This document shows, piece by piece, positions 1 through 8,985 of a DNA stretch of 64,000 bases. The notes beneath the pieces were generated by a model. That model searched no databases and was not told the origin of the DNA. It worked only from the letters and a program-made list of their open reading frames with translations. The first letter of the stretch is position 1, and every line of letters starts with the position of its first letter. The DNA is from Aureibaculum luteum (lineage in GTDB: Bacteria; Bacteroidota; Bacteroidia; Flavobacteriales; Flavobacteriaceae), in contig NZ_QRGD01000002.1 of NCBI RefSeq assembly GCF_003449015.1, forward strand, positions 496,001-560,000, written 5' to 3'. The position numbers were made by a program, and so were the translations under genes.

Positions 1-1
1 A

Positions 2-262
2 CGTGGATTAGGATTTGACAAACCGTCTATAGGTAATGACACCTTAACGTTGAAAGATGCGTACCCTGCACCAGAAGTAAGTGCTGAAAGTTTTGGGCAT
101 TCTGGTTTTACAGGTACTTTTATATGGGCAGACCCAAAAGAAAAATTGGTTTATATTTTCTTGTCAAATAGAGTAAATCCGACAAGAAAAAGTAGAGGCA
201 TTTACACATTCAATATTAGAAGTGCAATTCAAGAGGTCTTTTATAAAGCAAAGAAAGAGTAA
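2..262 (+). CDS. Serine hydrolase (beta-lactamase-like), C-terminal fragment
   Basis: This is the 3' end of a gene that starts outside the window; the frame is open from base 2. The visible 86 residues contain HSGFTGT, which matches the third active-site motif (HxG, equivalent to KTG) of class C beta-lactamase-like serine hydrolases, followed by the usual 'xxxFLSNRVxP' strand and a C-terminal helix. In Flavobacteriaceae this tail is common in secreted esterase/peptidase homologues and in proteins fusing a GH3 NagZ domain to a beta-lactamase domain; which one applies cannot be told here. The TAA stop abuts the convergent stop of the TonB receptor with no gap. Confidence 0.75.
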   Translation, partial: RGLGFDKPSIGNDTLTLKDAYPAPEVSAESFGHSGFTGTFIWADPKEKLVYIFLSNRVNPTRKSRGIYTFNIRSAIQEVFYKAKKE

Positions 263-3112
263 TTAAAAACTATAATTCAATTCTAGTAATACGCTTCTTC
301 GCAACACTGGAAATACAACAAAACTCTCATCAGGATTCGCATTAATATAGTCTTTAGTTGCCCCATTAGCACTTGCTCCAAAACTATTAGCACCATAGAA
401 ATTGGCAAGTCCTTTAGAATTAAATAGATTCGAAACTAAAATATTGGCAGATAAGTGAGTACTTATTTGATACCCAGCACCCATATTAAATATACTATAA
501 GAATCAAGTTCAAAACCATTGGCTACGTTTCCAAAACGTTTCCCCATATATTGCCATTTAATAAATGCTGAAATTTTATTTTTCTGATATTCGCTACTCA
601 AATTAGTCATCAATTTAGGAGTAAAGGCTAATGTGTTACCAGAAAAGTCTAACGTTTGATCGTCACCAGTATCAACAGAACCTGCTGCATCATAGATTTT
701 CCATTTTGTAGCTTTCGGATCTTGAACAACGCCGTTAAAACGGAATGTAATATTTTTGATAGGTTCATAAACACTTTCCCATTCTAAGCCAATAGTTCTA
801 GAGGTATTAAATAGTATAGGGGTATAGAAAATACTGTTATTATCTGAATCAAATTCAAAATTGGCAGTACCGATATTTTTTAATTCACTCCAGAATAACG
901 TGCTTGTAAATGAAAAGTTACTGTGGGTATATTTAACACCTATTTCAGCTTGATTTATTTTTTGAACTTCTCCTTTTTTGTTGATGGGTACATTAGAAAA
1001 ATTATTAAAGTAATAATTTAATTCAGGAGCTTTATTTCCCTGTGAAAATCTAAAGAATACCGATGATTTCGTATTCATTTTATAGTTAATACCTGCAGAA
1101 AAAGAAAGATAATTGTAGCTGAAATTAAAATGATCTTTTTCACTAGTTGGTTTTAAAATACCATTATCATAAGCTGTATTGTTATTTCCATCAAGCCCAC
1201 CATCTTGAATATTTGGGGCAAAACGATCTTTACTACCTTTATGATTTATGGTTTCATAACGTAACCCTAAATCTAAATTAAAATCTTCTGATATTTCCCA
1301 GTTATCATTCAAAAAAGTAGCTATTTGACTTACATTGGCTTTTGAGTTTACAAAAAACAATCCTCCATAATTACTAATTCCATCATCATCAGACAATTCA
1401 ATTATAGGTTCATTGGGATTTTCAAGTGTTACTTGAAGCATTCTGGGATTGGGTTCATAAGTGACATAACCAAAACTGCCTTGGTTAAAAAATGAGTTAT
1501 CAGAAAACCCCAATGCAATACCACCCGTAATATTGTGATGGTCTATTTTTTTACTTAATGTTAACTGATCCATCCACTCATCAGCTTTATTTTCGATATA
1601 CCACGCCGATGTACCCATAATAGCATCGTTTGGCAATGTACCATCAGTAAGATATTGAATGGGTTGTCCTGCTAAAATACCACTATTATCTATACGAGCT
1701 ACTTCAGCACCTGATTGAGCATCTTTAAAAACAACTTGTCCAATAGGGAAATCAGCACCACTTATAAAATAGGCGAGGGGATCATTTAATGAAACAAAGG
1801 CATTACTTATTGAGGTCTGCCAATTGGCACTTTTGGCAGAAAATTTAAGATTATTTTTTAAGGTCCAGTTATGCCCTAAATTTTGAGAAATATCAAACCC
1901 AAAAGAAAGATCTTTCGCATGTACACCTTGTGATGGATTAAAACTATTGGTTGCACCTTGTGCTAAGTTTCTTCCATCAGGAATGTTAGCATTAAAACTA
2001 GGCATTAATAACGAAGTAGAACTAAAGTCTTGTCCAAAAGCAGGAGTAGGGTCATTCCAATTTACGGCAGCAACACCTGTATATCTGTTGGTGAAATCAT
2101 CTAATAGTTTACCATAGAATTTTAGAGTACCATTTTTATTTTGTTTAATTAAATTAAATTTAAACTGTCCACCTTTACTAAAAGTAAAATTAGTATTACG
2201 AGCACCATCATCAATTCTATAATGTCCACCTGCATTTAAAAACCAGTTATTACCTAAAGGACTTCCTAAAAATGCGTCAATTTTACGGAGGTAATTATTT
2301 TCACCTTGAAAGCCACTGGATATTTTAATGTCACCACTAAATTTATTTTGAATCCCTTTAGAAATGAAATTATAAATTCCTCCAGGAGCATTTAAAGCCG
2401 TAATAGAAGCACTTCCACCTCTTAAAGCTTCTACTTTTTCAGTTGTTAAATCCAAGCGATGAAATAAATCAGGACTAAAGTAAGAATACTGAGCAAGACT
2501 TACAGGAAGTCCATCTTCTTGAAGTGAAACATAATACCATCCCATATCATCTTCTGCTGAAGCTGAAACACCGCGTGTATAAACTTTAGTAAAAACTTCA
2601 CCAGCGGAAGCATCTACAAATGTTCCAGGAATACTTGAAAGTAAATTGGCTGTACCTTGTGGATAAACCTGTTGGATCATATCAGCGTTAAGAACACTCA
2701 TTGAAGTGCTTGATTCTAACTGCACTTTAGGTTCAAAAGTTCCCGTAATAACAACATTTTGTAAATTGAGTAAATCCTCTTCCAAGACAAAATTTTGTAA
2801 GATTTCTTTTTCAGATACATAGATACTATCATGTATTGTTTTATAACCAATATATGATAATGTTAAGCTATAGTTACCTGATGGAATATTTTGAAATTTG
2901 AATTGTCCCTCAACATTGGTAGTAGTCCCAGAATAAGAGGGATTCAAGACAACATTAACACCTTCTAAAAGGATACCGTTAGTATCTTTTACTTCACCAT
3001 GAATGGTTGTTTGAGCAATTATATAACTATTAAATAAGCCAAATAATAGCAGTGTAAATAATAGCTGTTTATTTCGGAAACGGTTCGTTTCAATGATTGT
3101 AAATAATTCCAA
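263..3112 (-). CDS. TonB-dependent outer-membrane receptor with CarboxypepD_reg-like domain
   Basis: The 949-residue protein starts with a basic stretch and a hydrophobic signal peptide (about residues 12-34, ending IIAQ). A carboxypeptidase-regulatory-like beta-sandwich follows (about 36-115), then a plug (about 130-260, with 'VEALRGGSASITALNAPGG') and a long beta-barrel that ends in the C-terminal F typical of outer-membrane proteins. It imports a substrate across the outer membrane with energy from TonB-ExbBD. No SusD partner lies next to it, so it is not an obvious polysaccharide locus; an iron chelate or similar small ligand is as likely. It lies 20 nt downstream of the DUF4258 gene and may be the last gene of the tsaE-ald-DUF4258 run. 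Confidence 0.93.
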   Translation of the reverse strand: MELFTIIETNRFRNKQLLFTLLLFGLFNSYIIAQTTIHGEVKDTNGILLEGVNVVLNPSYSGTTTNVEGQFKFQNIPSGNYSLTLSYIGYKTIHDSIYVSEKEILQNFVLEEDLLNLQNVVITGTFEPKVQLESSTSMSVLNADMIQQVYPQGTANLLSSIPGTFVDASAGEVFTKVYTRGVSASAEDDMGWYYVSLQEDGLPVSLAQYSYFSPDLFHRLDLTTEKVEALRGGSASITALNAPGGIYNFISKGIQNKFSGDIKISSGFQGENNYLRKIDAFLGSPLGNNWFLNAGGHYRIDDGARNTNFTFSKGGQFKFNLIKQNKNGTLKFYGKLLDDFTNRYTGVAAVNWNDPTPAFGQDFSSTSLLMPSFNANIPDGRNLAQGATNSFNPSQGVHAKDLSFGFDISQNLGHNWTLKNNLKFSAKSANWQTSISNAFVSLNDPLAYFISGADFPIGQVVFKDAQSGAEVARIDNSGILAGQPIQYLTDGTLPNDAIMGTSAWYIENKADEWMDQLTLSKKIDHHNITGGIALGFSDNSFFNQGSFGYVTYEPNPRMLQVTLENPNEPIIELSDDDGISNYGGLFFVNSKANVSQIATFLNDNWEISEDFNLDLGLRYETINHKGSKDRFAPNIQDGGLDGNNNTAYDNGILKPTSEKDHFNFSYNYLSFSAGINYKMNTKSSVFFRFSQGNKAPELNYYFNNFSNVPINKKGEVQKINQAEIGVKYTHSNFSFTSTLFWSELKNIGTANFEFDSDNNSIFYTPILFNTSRTIGLEWESVYEPIKNITFRFNGVVQDPKATKWKIYDAAGSVDTGDDQTLDFSGNTLAFTPKLMTNLSSEYQKNKISAFIKWQYMGKRFGNVANGFELDSYSIFNMGAGYQISTHLSANILVSNLFNSKGLANFYGANSFGASANGATKDYINANPDESFVVFPVLRRSVLLELNYSF

Positions 3113-3132
3113 ATAAGTAGGTTGTTTAAGGT

Positions 3133-3507
3133 TTACTCGGTAAAAGTAAGCCGTTGAATAGTAATAATAGTATCACAGTTTTCAACATAAATAGAAGCTT
3201 CTTTTTCTTTAACATAGCCATCAATCCAATAATAACGACATGGTTCTTGACGGACTTTGCTTTTAGAAAAATCAATATCTCCATTGAGTAACATTTGAAC
3301 AATGACGGTAGAATCAATATTTTTATCGGTCATGAGTTGAATTACATCATCATCATAAACCCTGTGTTTACTTCTTAGAATTTCTAACATTCTTGCATTA
3401 GGTAAGTAATTACAAGAAGCTTCTTTTCCGTTTAATATGATCAACAATAAAATTATTCCTATTGTAAATCCGAATCCAAAAAAGATAAATCGGCGTTTTA
3501 TTTCCAT
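3133..3507 (-). CDS. DUF4258 domain-containing membrane-anchored protein
   Basis: A small flavobacterial protein with one N-terminal transmembrane helix (FFGFGFTIGIILLLIIL) followed by a soluble domain of about 90 residues that matches DUF4258 by its pattern: CNYLPNARMLEILRSK, then 'VIVQMLLNGDIDFSKSK', PCRYYWIDG, and a terminal CDTIITIQRLTF strand. The start is placed at the internal ATG (MEIKRRF), eight codons after the first ATG of the frame, because that leaves a 13-nt gap after the alanine dehydrogenase-like gene instead of an overlap. Its function is unknown. It is probably cotranscribed with ald and tsaE. Confidence 0.7.
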   Translation of the reverse strand: MEIKRRFIFFGFGFTIGIILLLIILNGKEASCNYLPNARMLEILRSKHRVYDDDVIQLMTDKNIDSTVIVQMLLNGDIDFSKSKVRQEPCRYYWIDGYVKEKEASIYVENCDTIITIQRLTFTE

Positions 3508-3520
3508 TAATAGTTTAAAA

Positions 3521-4720
3521 TTAAAAAACAAGTAAATTAATGTCGTTATAAGGTAAGCTAAACCAATCGGCTACCGCTCTATTTGTTAAAATACCATGAT
3601 AAAAGTACATACCTCTTTGTAAACTTTTATCAAAACGTGCAGCATTTTCAATACCACCTTCATCTCCAATTTCTAAGAGATAAGGTGTAAATATATTACT
3701 AATGGACAAGGATGCTGTTCTTGAATAACGTGAAGGAATATTTGGTACGGCATAATGAATTACACCATGTTTAACAAATGTAGGATTGTCATGTGTGGTT
3801 ACCTCAGAAGTTTCAAAACAACCACCACTATCTATACTCACATCTACAATTATAGCACCATCTTTCATTATTTGAACCATTTCGTCACTCACTAATATGG
3901 GGGTTCTTGTTCTACCTCTTACTGCACCAATAGCCACATCGCAACGCATTAAAGCTTTTTGTAATGTTTTCGGTTGTATTGTTGATGTATATATAGGAGT
4001 ACCTAAATTATGCTGTAATCTTCTTAATTTGGTTACAGAATTATCAAACACCTTAACTTGAGCTCCTAGACCAATTGCAGATCGTGCTGCGAATTCTCCA
4101 ACAGTTCCAGCACCAAGAATAACAACATCAGGAGGAGCAACACCTCCAATATTACCTAATAATAGTCCATTACCAACACTACTGTTATTCATTAATTCAG
4201 CTGCAATTAGAATGGAAGAAATTCCTGCAATTTCACTTAGTGATTTTACCACCGGAAAAATTCCATGTTCATCTGAAATAAAATCAAACGCTATAGCTGT
4301 AATTCGCTTTTTAGCTAATGCTTCAAAGTATTTTTTGTTTTGTGTTTTTAATTGTAATGCAGAAAATAATACGCTTTGCGGATTTATATATTCAATTTCT
4401 TTAAGTGAAGGTGGCTCCACTTTTAAAATTAAATTACATCCAAATACTTCTTCCGCATCGTACGATATCTGTGCACCTGCTTCTGAATATTCAGAATCTG
4501 TATAATTAGCACCGTCACCGGCTGTAGATTCAATAATTATCCGATGACCTTGATTGGTCAAAGCAGCAACAGCATCTGGTGTAAGACAAATTCGTTTTTC
4601 TTGTAAATGTGTTTCTTTAGGAATACCGATAAACAATTCTCCTTTTTGCTTTCTAATTTCAAGCATTTCAGGTTTCGGCATTAATTGTTCTTTACTAAAC
4701 GGCGAATATTGTTTACTCAT
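3521..4720 (-). CDS. ald: Alanine dehydrogenase-like NAD-dependent enzyme
   Basis: A 399-residue member of the alanine dehydrogenase/PntA-alpha family, which interconverts L-alanine and pyruvate with NAD. The N-terminal substrate domain has GIPKE, ENR-like 'EKRICLTPDAV' and the substrate lysine in KVEPPS (about K100). The Rossmann motif GAGTVG lies at about 203-208, and VDVSIDSGGCFETS holds the conserved aspartate. It is longer than Bacillus Ald because of a roughly 28-residue N-terminal extension. The segment that carries the catalytic His96 of classical Ald (LHLA) reads FSALQLKTQ here, so the histidine is absent. The start overlaps the tsaE stop by four bases (ATGA), which suggests coupling. 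Confidence 0.82.
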   Translation of the reverse strand: MSKQYSPFSKEQLMPKPEMLEIRKQKGELFIGIPKETHLQEKRICLTPDAVAALTNQGHRIIIESTAGDGANYTDSEYSEAGAQISYDAEEVFGCNLILKVEPPSLKEIEYINPQSVLFSALQLKTQNKKYFEALAKKRITAIAFDFISDEHGIFPVVKSLSEIAGISSILIAAELMNNSSVGNGLLLGNIGGVAPPDVVILGAGTVGEFAARSAIGLGAQVKVFDNSVTKLRRLQHNLGTPIYTSTIQPKTLQKALMRCDVAIGAVRGRTRTPILVSDEMVQIMKDGAIIVDVSIDSGGCFETSEVTTHDNPTFVKHGVIHYAVPNIPSRYSRTASLSISNIFTPYLLEIGDEGGIENAARFDKSLQRGMYFYHGILTNRAVADWFSLPYNDINLLVF

Positions 4721-5148
4721 GTTGTTGAGTTATTAGATAATTGGTTAACTTTTAAACTTCTAACTCCATCTTCATTTGCTGATAATGAAATTTTATCAGC
4801 TTTTAAAGGTAACAAATTTTTAATATTCTCTGGCCATTCAATTAAGCACCAGTTATTACTATCAAAATATTCTTCTACCCCCATATCTAATGCTTCTTCT
4901 TCATCATTTATTCTATAGAAATCAAAATGATAAATGCTTTCACCTTCATTAGAAACATATTCATTAACTAATGAAAATGTAGGAGAACTTACTACGTCGT
5001 CAACCCCTAATTGTTTTACAATTTCCTTAATCAAGGTTGTTTTGCCAACTCCCATTTCTCCATAAAAAAGTAGGATTTTACTTGAAGCCGAATCGATAAT
5101 TTCACTTGCTACCTCTTGTAGTTGATCTATGGTGTAATTTTTATTCAT
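4717..5148 (-). CDS. tsaE: tRNA threonylcarbamoyladenosine biosynthesis ATPase TsaE
   Basis: A 143-residue P-loop protein with Walker A GEMGVGKTT near residue 30, switch-like 'VVSSPTFSLVNEY' and the HFDFYR block that identify TsaE. TsaE works with TsaB and TsaD to put threonylcarbamoyl on A37 of ANN-decoding tRNAs. Length is normal. It is the first gene of a leftward run (tsaE, ald-like, DUF4258). The same tsaE-ald neighbourhood is, from memory, common in Flavobacteriaceae, so the pairing looks conserved even though the functions are not obviously linked. Confidence 0.93.
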   Translation of the reverse strand: MNKNYTIDQLQEVASEIIDSASSKILLFYGEMGVGKTTLIKEIVKQLGVDDVVSSPTFSLVNEYVSNEGESIYHFDFYRINDEEEALDMGVEEYFDSNNWCLIEWPENIKNLLPLKADKISLSANEDGVRSLKVNQLSNNSTT

Positions 5149-5175
5149 TATATACTATAAATACTATTGATATGA

Positions 5176-5248
5176 CTGTCATTACGAGGAGCTCCATAGA
5201 ATTTATGCGATAAATTCCAATTCTTAACGCGACGTGGCAATCTCATTA
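5176..5248. repeat. REP-like dispersed palindromic element
   Basis: The ends read GTCATTACGAGGAGC and GCGACGTGGCAATCTC. They resemble the widespread bacterial intergenic repeat of the form GTCATTGCGAGGAG...ACGTGGCAATCTC. The centre holds a perfect 7-bp inverted repeat, GAATTTA/TAAATTC (5199-5205 and 5211-5217), with a five-base loop. The element lies between the start of tsaE and the end of the YebC gene, both leftward. No full second copy was found in the window. Confidence 0.6.
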
Positions 5249-5341
5249 TTATAATCTGAATGTTCATTAAGTAGTTTTGTTTTTCACGCACAGATTGCAG
5301 CGTTTTACTGCTAATTACTACTGAACATTACCATTTAATTT

Positions 5342-6058
5342 TCACTCCTCCATAGAATGATATACATTTTGTACATCATCTTCTTCTTCTAATTTTTCTA
5401 ATAATTTATCAACATCAGCTTTTTCTTCTTCTGTTAATTTTTTAGTAGTGGTTGGAATTCTTTCAAAATCTGAAGATAAAATTTCAACATTTTTCTCATC
5501 TAAATAGCTTTGAATAGCACCAAATGATTCAAAAGGAGCATAAATCATCAGTCCATCTTCATCTTCAAAAATTTCTTCAACTTCAAAATCTATCAATTCA
5601 AGTTCTAGTTCTTCTAAATCCATATTTAATTCCTCTGTAGAAACTCTAAAGTTACACGTATGATCAAACATAAAAACAACGGAACCTGATGTACCTAAAT
5701 TACCATCACACTTAGTAAATGCCGCACGAACATTAGCTACCGTTCTGTTATTGTTATCCGTCGCTGTTTCAACTAACACAGCAATACCATGTGGAGCATA
5801 ACCTTCAAAAAGAACTTCCTTGTAATCTGCTGTATTTTTATCAGATGCTTTTTTAATAGCACGTTCTACATTTTCCTTCGGCATATTAGCAGCCTTGGCA
5901 TTCTGAATAACGACGCGTAACCGTGAGTTCGATTCAGGATTTGGACCACCTTCTTTTACGGCCATTACAATGTCTTTACCAATACGTGTAAAGGTTTTGG
6001 CCATCGCTGACCAACGCTTCATTTTTCTTGCTTTTCTAAATTCAAATGCTCTTCCCAT
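5342..6058 (-). CDS. YebC/PmpR family DNA-binding regulator / translation factor
   Basis: A 238-residue protein of normal length for the family. The N-terminus MGRAFEFRKARKMKRW, the 'IRxAKAANMPKENVERAIKKA' block and 'YEGYAPHGIAVLVETATDN' (here FEGYAPHG) are diagnostic of YebC/TACO1. The family was first described as DNA-binding regulators (PmpR), and some members are now known to relieve ribosome stalling. The acidic C-terminus (KLTEEEKADVDKLLEKLEEED) is typical. It is a single gene flanked by intergenic DNA, with no clear promoter box. Confidence 0.93.
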   Translation of the reverse strand: MGRAFEFRKARKMKRWSAMAKTFTRIGKDIVMAVKEGGPNPESNSRLRVVIQNAKAANMPKENVERAIKKASDKNTADYKEVLFEGYAPHGIAVLVETATDNNNRTVANVRAAFTKCDGNLGTSGSVVFMFDHTCNFRVSTEELNMDLEELELELIDFEVEEIFEDEDGLMIYAPFESFGAIQSYLDEKNVEILSSDFERIPTTTKKLTEEEKADVDKLLEKLEEEDDVQNVYHSMEE

Positions 6059-6121
6059 GTTTTATTTTATTGGGTTATTTATTCTGTTTCTAATTCTAAT
6101 TATCGTTTTTTTTTAATTTCT

Positions 6122-7183
6122 TTAATCTACATGTATAAAATATAATGGTCTACCTGTTTGTGAAAATGTTTGTTTTGCTTTTTCATGATTATCTTCAAAT
6201 GTTTCTAACGGTGTTCTTTTACAGATACCATAAGAATAATGATATTTAAGAAGTTTTAAATCTGTCTCTCCAAAGGTGATTTTTTTACCATTGCAATTTG
6301 AAAAGACACTTTCACATGGCACTTTTGAAGTTGTATAAAAATGACCTAATGAGCGTATAAAACTTTTCATTAAATATTTTTTATTTACCTCTGCGTTTTT
6401 GAACGTAGTTGTATTTATTTCCAATTTGGTATCATATATTTTTCCCTTATTCCAATAACTATGAAAATTAATATATTTATTAGCACTCATATTTTTTGAA
6501 TACTTATGGCTATGATTTTCATCTATCTGATAAATGACATAATTTGACTCCTCTAAATTTGATACAAAGGAGATGTTTAAAGAATCAATCTCATTTGAAA
6601 TTTTCATTGACAAATTTCGTATTACTTGTTCATATTCTTTATCTACTGATTCGCTAAAATATAATTTTATTGGTTCTGTCCATAAGACCATATATTCCTT
6701 CCTTTTGTCACTTTTTTTTGAGTGATATTTCCTGTAAACTACATCTTTATATATTTCTAATAAAGTAGAGTCAACTTTTTCATAGGGTACCGAAACGCCT
6801 CTTGGTTTATAATCTTTAACTAATACTAATGTATCATTGTTATTAAATTTAAAACTTAAAGAATCAACTTTAGTTAATGGTCTTTTATAATGTTGTTTAA
6901 ATGATTTTAAGGTCATGTAAGTTCTACGTTCGCTAATGACTCTACGTTTTACACCAATTTTATTTCCTTTTTTTATTAAGCCATGGACTAAAATTAACGT
7001 GTCATTACCATTGATTTTTAATTTATTCAGATCCTCTTTAGTAATCTCCTTTTTATAGATACTTCTATATATTTTTAATGGAATATATGTTGGTCCATCT
7101 TCTTTATTTACAATTTGTTTTTGAGAAAAACTATTTGGAATTGTTATTAATAAAATAATTATAAAGTAAATATATTTTTTCAT
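6122..7183 (-). CDS. Secreted protein of unknown function, possibly DUF2927-like
   Basis: A 353-residue protein with a signal peptide (MKKYIYFIIILLITIPNSFSQ). The first 150 residues hold two similar segments, 'YIPLKIYRSIYKKEITKEDLNKLKINGNDTLILV' and 'YMTLKSFKQHYKRPLTKVDSLSFKFNNNDTLVLV', an internal repeat of about 35 residues. The C-terminal half resembles DUF2927 Zn-peptidase-like domains in layout (an 'RNLSMKISNEIDSLNI' helix, a 'YVIYQID' strand, 'LMKSFIRSLGHF', 'GETDLKLLKYHYS'), but no HExxH is present, so it would be catalytically dead if related. The codon use is very AT-rich. The family call is a weak inference. Confidence 0.55.
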   Translation of the reverse strand: MKKYIYFIIILLITIPNSFSQKQIVNKEDGPTYIPLKIYRSIYKKEITKEDLNKLKINGNDTLILVHGLIKKGNKIGVKRRVISERRTYMTLKSFKQHYKRPLTKVDSLSFKFNNNDTLVLVKDYKPRGVSVPYEKVDSTLLEIYKDVVYRKYHSKKSDKRKEYMVLWTEPIKLYFSESVDKEYEQVIRNLSMKISNEIDSLNISFVSNLEESNYVIYQIDENHSHKYSKNMSANKYINFHSYWNKGKIYDTKLEINTTTFKNAEVNKKYLMKSFIRSLGHFYTTSKVPCESVFSNCNGKKITFGETDLKLLKYHYSYGICKRTPLETFEDNHEKAKQTFSQTGRPLYFIHVD

Positions 7184-7274
7184 GTAATATTATTTTGATA
7201 TCACCAGGTTTTAAATAAAATAATCATTAATTCTAATTTAACATATCTGAATGTAAATTTGACTCCTGATAATT

Positions 7275-8903
7275 TTAAACCTGCAAAATCCCCAAATTAA
7301 ATTTCTTTTCAATAGGAGCGTGGTTAGCGGCTTCAATCCCCATACTAATCCAAGTTCTAGTATCTAAAGGATCTATAACCGCATCTGTCCAAATTCTAGA
7401 GGCGGCATAATAGGGAGAAACCTGATTATCGTATCTGTTTTTTATTTTGTTAAAAAGTTCATCTTCTTTTTCTTTGGTAATTTTCTCTCCTTTTTTCTCT
7501 AAAGATGCTTTTTCAATTTGTAGTAATACTTTGGCTGCAGAATTACCACTCATAACGGCCAATTCAGCACTTGGCCAAGCAAAAATAAGGCGTGGGTCAT
7601 AGGCTTTTCCACACATGGCGTAATTACCAGCACCATAACTATTCCCAATAATTACGGTGAATTTAGGTACTACTGAATTACTAACAGCATTCACCATTTT
7701 GGCTCCGTCTTTTATAATGCCTCCATGCTCTGATTTACTACCTACCATAAAGCCTGTTACATCTTGTAAAAATACTAACGGAATTTTCTTTTGGTTACAA
7801 TTGGCAATAAAACGTGTGGCTTTATCAGCACTGTCAGAATAAATAACCCCTCCAAATTGCATTTCTCCTTTGGCAGTTTTTACAACTTTCCGCTGATTGG
7901 CTACAATACCCACGGCCCAACCATCAATACGTGCATACGCCGTAATTAATGATTTACCATAACCGGCTTTATATTCATCATATTCAGAATTATCTACCAA
8001 TCGCTTTATAATTTCGAACATGTCATATTGTTCAGCTCTTGATTTAGGTAAGATACCGTAAATTTCTTCGGGGTTTTCCTTTGGATCTAGAACTTTTGCA
8101 CGATTATAACCTGCTTTATCAAAATCGCCAATTTTATCAACAATATTCTTAATCGTATCTAAAGCATCTTTGTCATCTTTTGCTTTATAATCTGTTACTC
8201 CAGAAATTTCGCAATGGGTTGTTGCTCCTCCTAGTGTTTCATTATCAATACTTTCTCCAATGGCAGCTTTTACCAAATAACTACCGGCAAGGAAAATACT
8301 TCCTGTTTTATCAACAATTAAGGCCTCATCACTCATAATAGGTAAGTAGGCCCCTCCTGCAACACAACTGCCCATAACGGCAGCTATTTGGGTAATACCC
8401 ATGCTACTCATTATAGCATTATTTCTAAAAATGCGACCGAAATGTTCTTTATCAGGAAAAATTTCATCCTGCAAAGGCAAATAAACACCCGCAGAATCTA
8501 CCAAATAAATGATAGGAAGTCTATTCTCAATAGCAATTTCTTGTGCTCTTAAATTCTTTTTACCTGTAATGGGAAACCAAGCTCCAGCTTTAACCGTAGC
8601 ATCGTTTGCAACGACAATACATTGTTTGCCTTTAACATAACCAATTTTCACCACTACACCACCCGAAGGACAACCACCATGTTCTGCATACATTCCTTCT
8701 CCAGCAAATGCTGCTATTTCAATACGATTAGACTTATTATCTAACAAATAATCTATACGTTCTCTAGCCGTTAGTTTGCCCTTAGCATGTTGCTTTTCAA
8801 TCCGTTTTTTACCACCACCATTATAAACATCACGTAATTTATCTCTGAGAGCTCCAACTTGTAATTTGTTGTGGTCTTCGTTTTTATTAAAATTTATATC
8901 CAT
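7275..8903 (-). CDS. Acyl-CoA carboxylase carboxyltransferase (beta) subunit
   Basis: A 542-residue biotin-dependent carboxyltransferase of the propionyl-/methylcrotonyl-CoA carboxylase type. The N-terminal half has 'GKLTARERIDYLLD', 'GGCPSGGVVVKIGYVKGK' and the acyl-CoA oxyanion 'MGSCVAGGAYLPIM'. The C-terminal half has 'PLVFLQDVTGFMVG' and 'IIGNSYGAGNYAMCG'. It transfers carboxyl from carboxybiotin to an acyl-CoA; the biotin-carrying alpha subunit is not in this window. The start at MDINFN is preferred over an upstream in-frame ATG at 8981 because a TAnnTTTG box (8935-8942, minus strand) lies inside the longer frame and 542 residues is the usual length. Confidence 0.92.
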   Translation of the reverse strand: MDINFNKNEDHNKLQVGALRDKLRDVYNGGGKKRIEKQHAKGKLTARERIDYLLDNKSNRIEIAAFAGEGMYAEHGGCPSGGVVVKIGYVKGKQCIVVANDATVKAGAWFPITGKKNLRAQEIAIENRLPIIYLVDSAGVYLPLQDEIFPDKEHFGRIFRNNAIMSSMGITQIAAVMGSCVAGGAYLPIMSDEALIVDKTGSIFLAGSYLVKAAIGESIDNETLGGATTHCEISGVTDYKAKDDKDALDTIKNIVDKIGDFDKAGYNRAKVLDPKENPEEIYGILPKSRAEQYDMFEIIKRLVDNSEYDEYKAGYGKSLITAYARIDGWAVGIVANQRKVVKTAKGEMQFGGVIYSDSADKATRFIANCNQKKIPLVFLQDVTGFMVGSKSEHGGIIKDGAKMVNAVSNSVVPKFTVIIGNSYGAGNYAMCGKAYDPRLIFAWPSAELAVMSGNSAAKVLLQIEKASLEKKGEKITKEKEDELFNKIKNRYDNQVSPYYAASRIWTDAVIDPLDTRTWISMGIEAANHAPIEKKFNLGILQV

Positions 8904-8934
8904 AAAATTGATTTCGATAGCATTGGCTAAAATA

Positions 8935-8942
8935 CAAAAATA
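8935..8942 (-). promoter_or_regulatory. Putative -7 box (TATTTTTG) of the acyl-CoA carboxylase gene
   Basis: TATTTTTG on the minus strand fits the Bacteroidetes -7 consensus TAnnTTTG. It leaves a leader of about 25 nt to the ATG at 8903. No good -33 TTTG is visible. Confidence 0.4.
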
Positions 8943-8985
8943 AACGATTTTTAATCTATAATATTTCTGGATTTTTACCATTTCA

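Noticed and set aside
6085-6105. TTCTAATTCTAAT upstream of the YebC gene, similar to the heptamers at 24293
   Set aside because: The period is 6 bp, not 11, and the region is low-complexity AT-rich DNA; probably chance.
8903-8981. Longer N-terminus for the acyl-CoA carboxylase subunit
   Set aside because: The extra residues are unlike the family and a -7 box lies within them.
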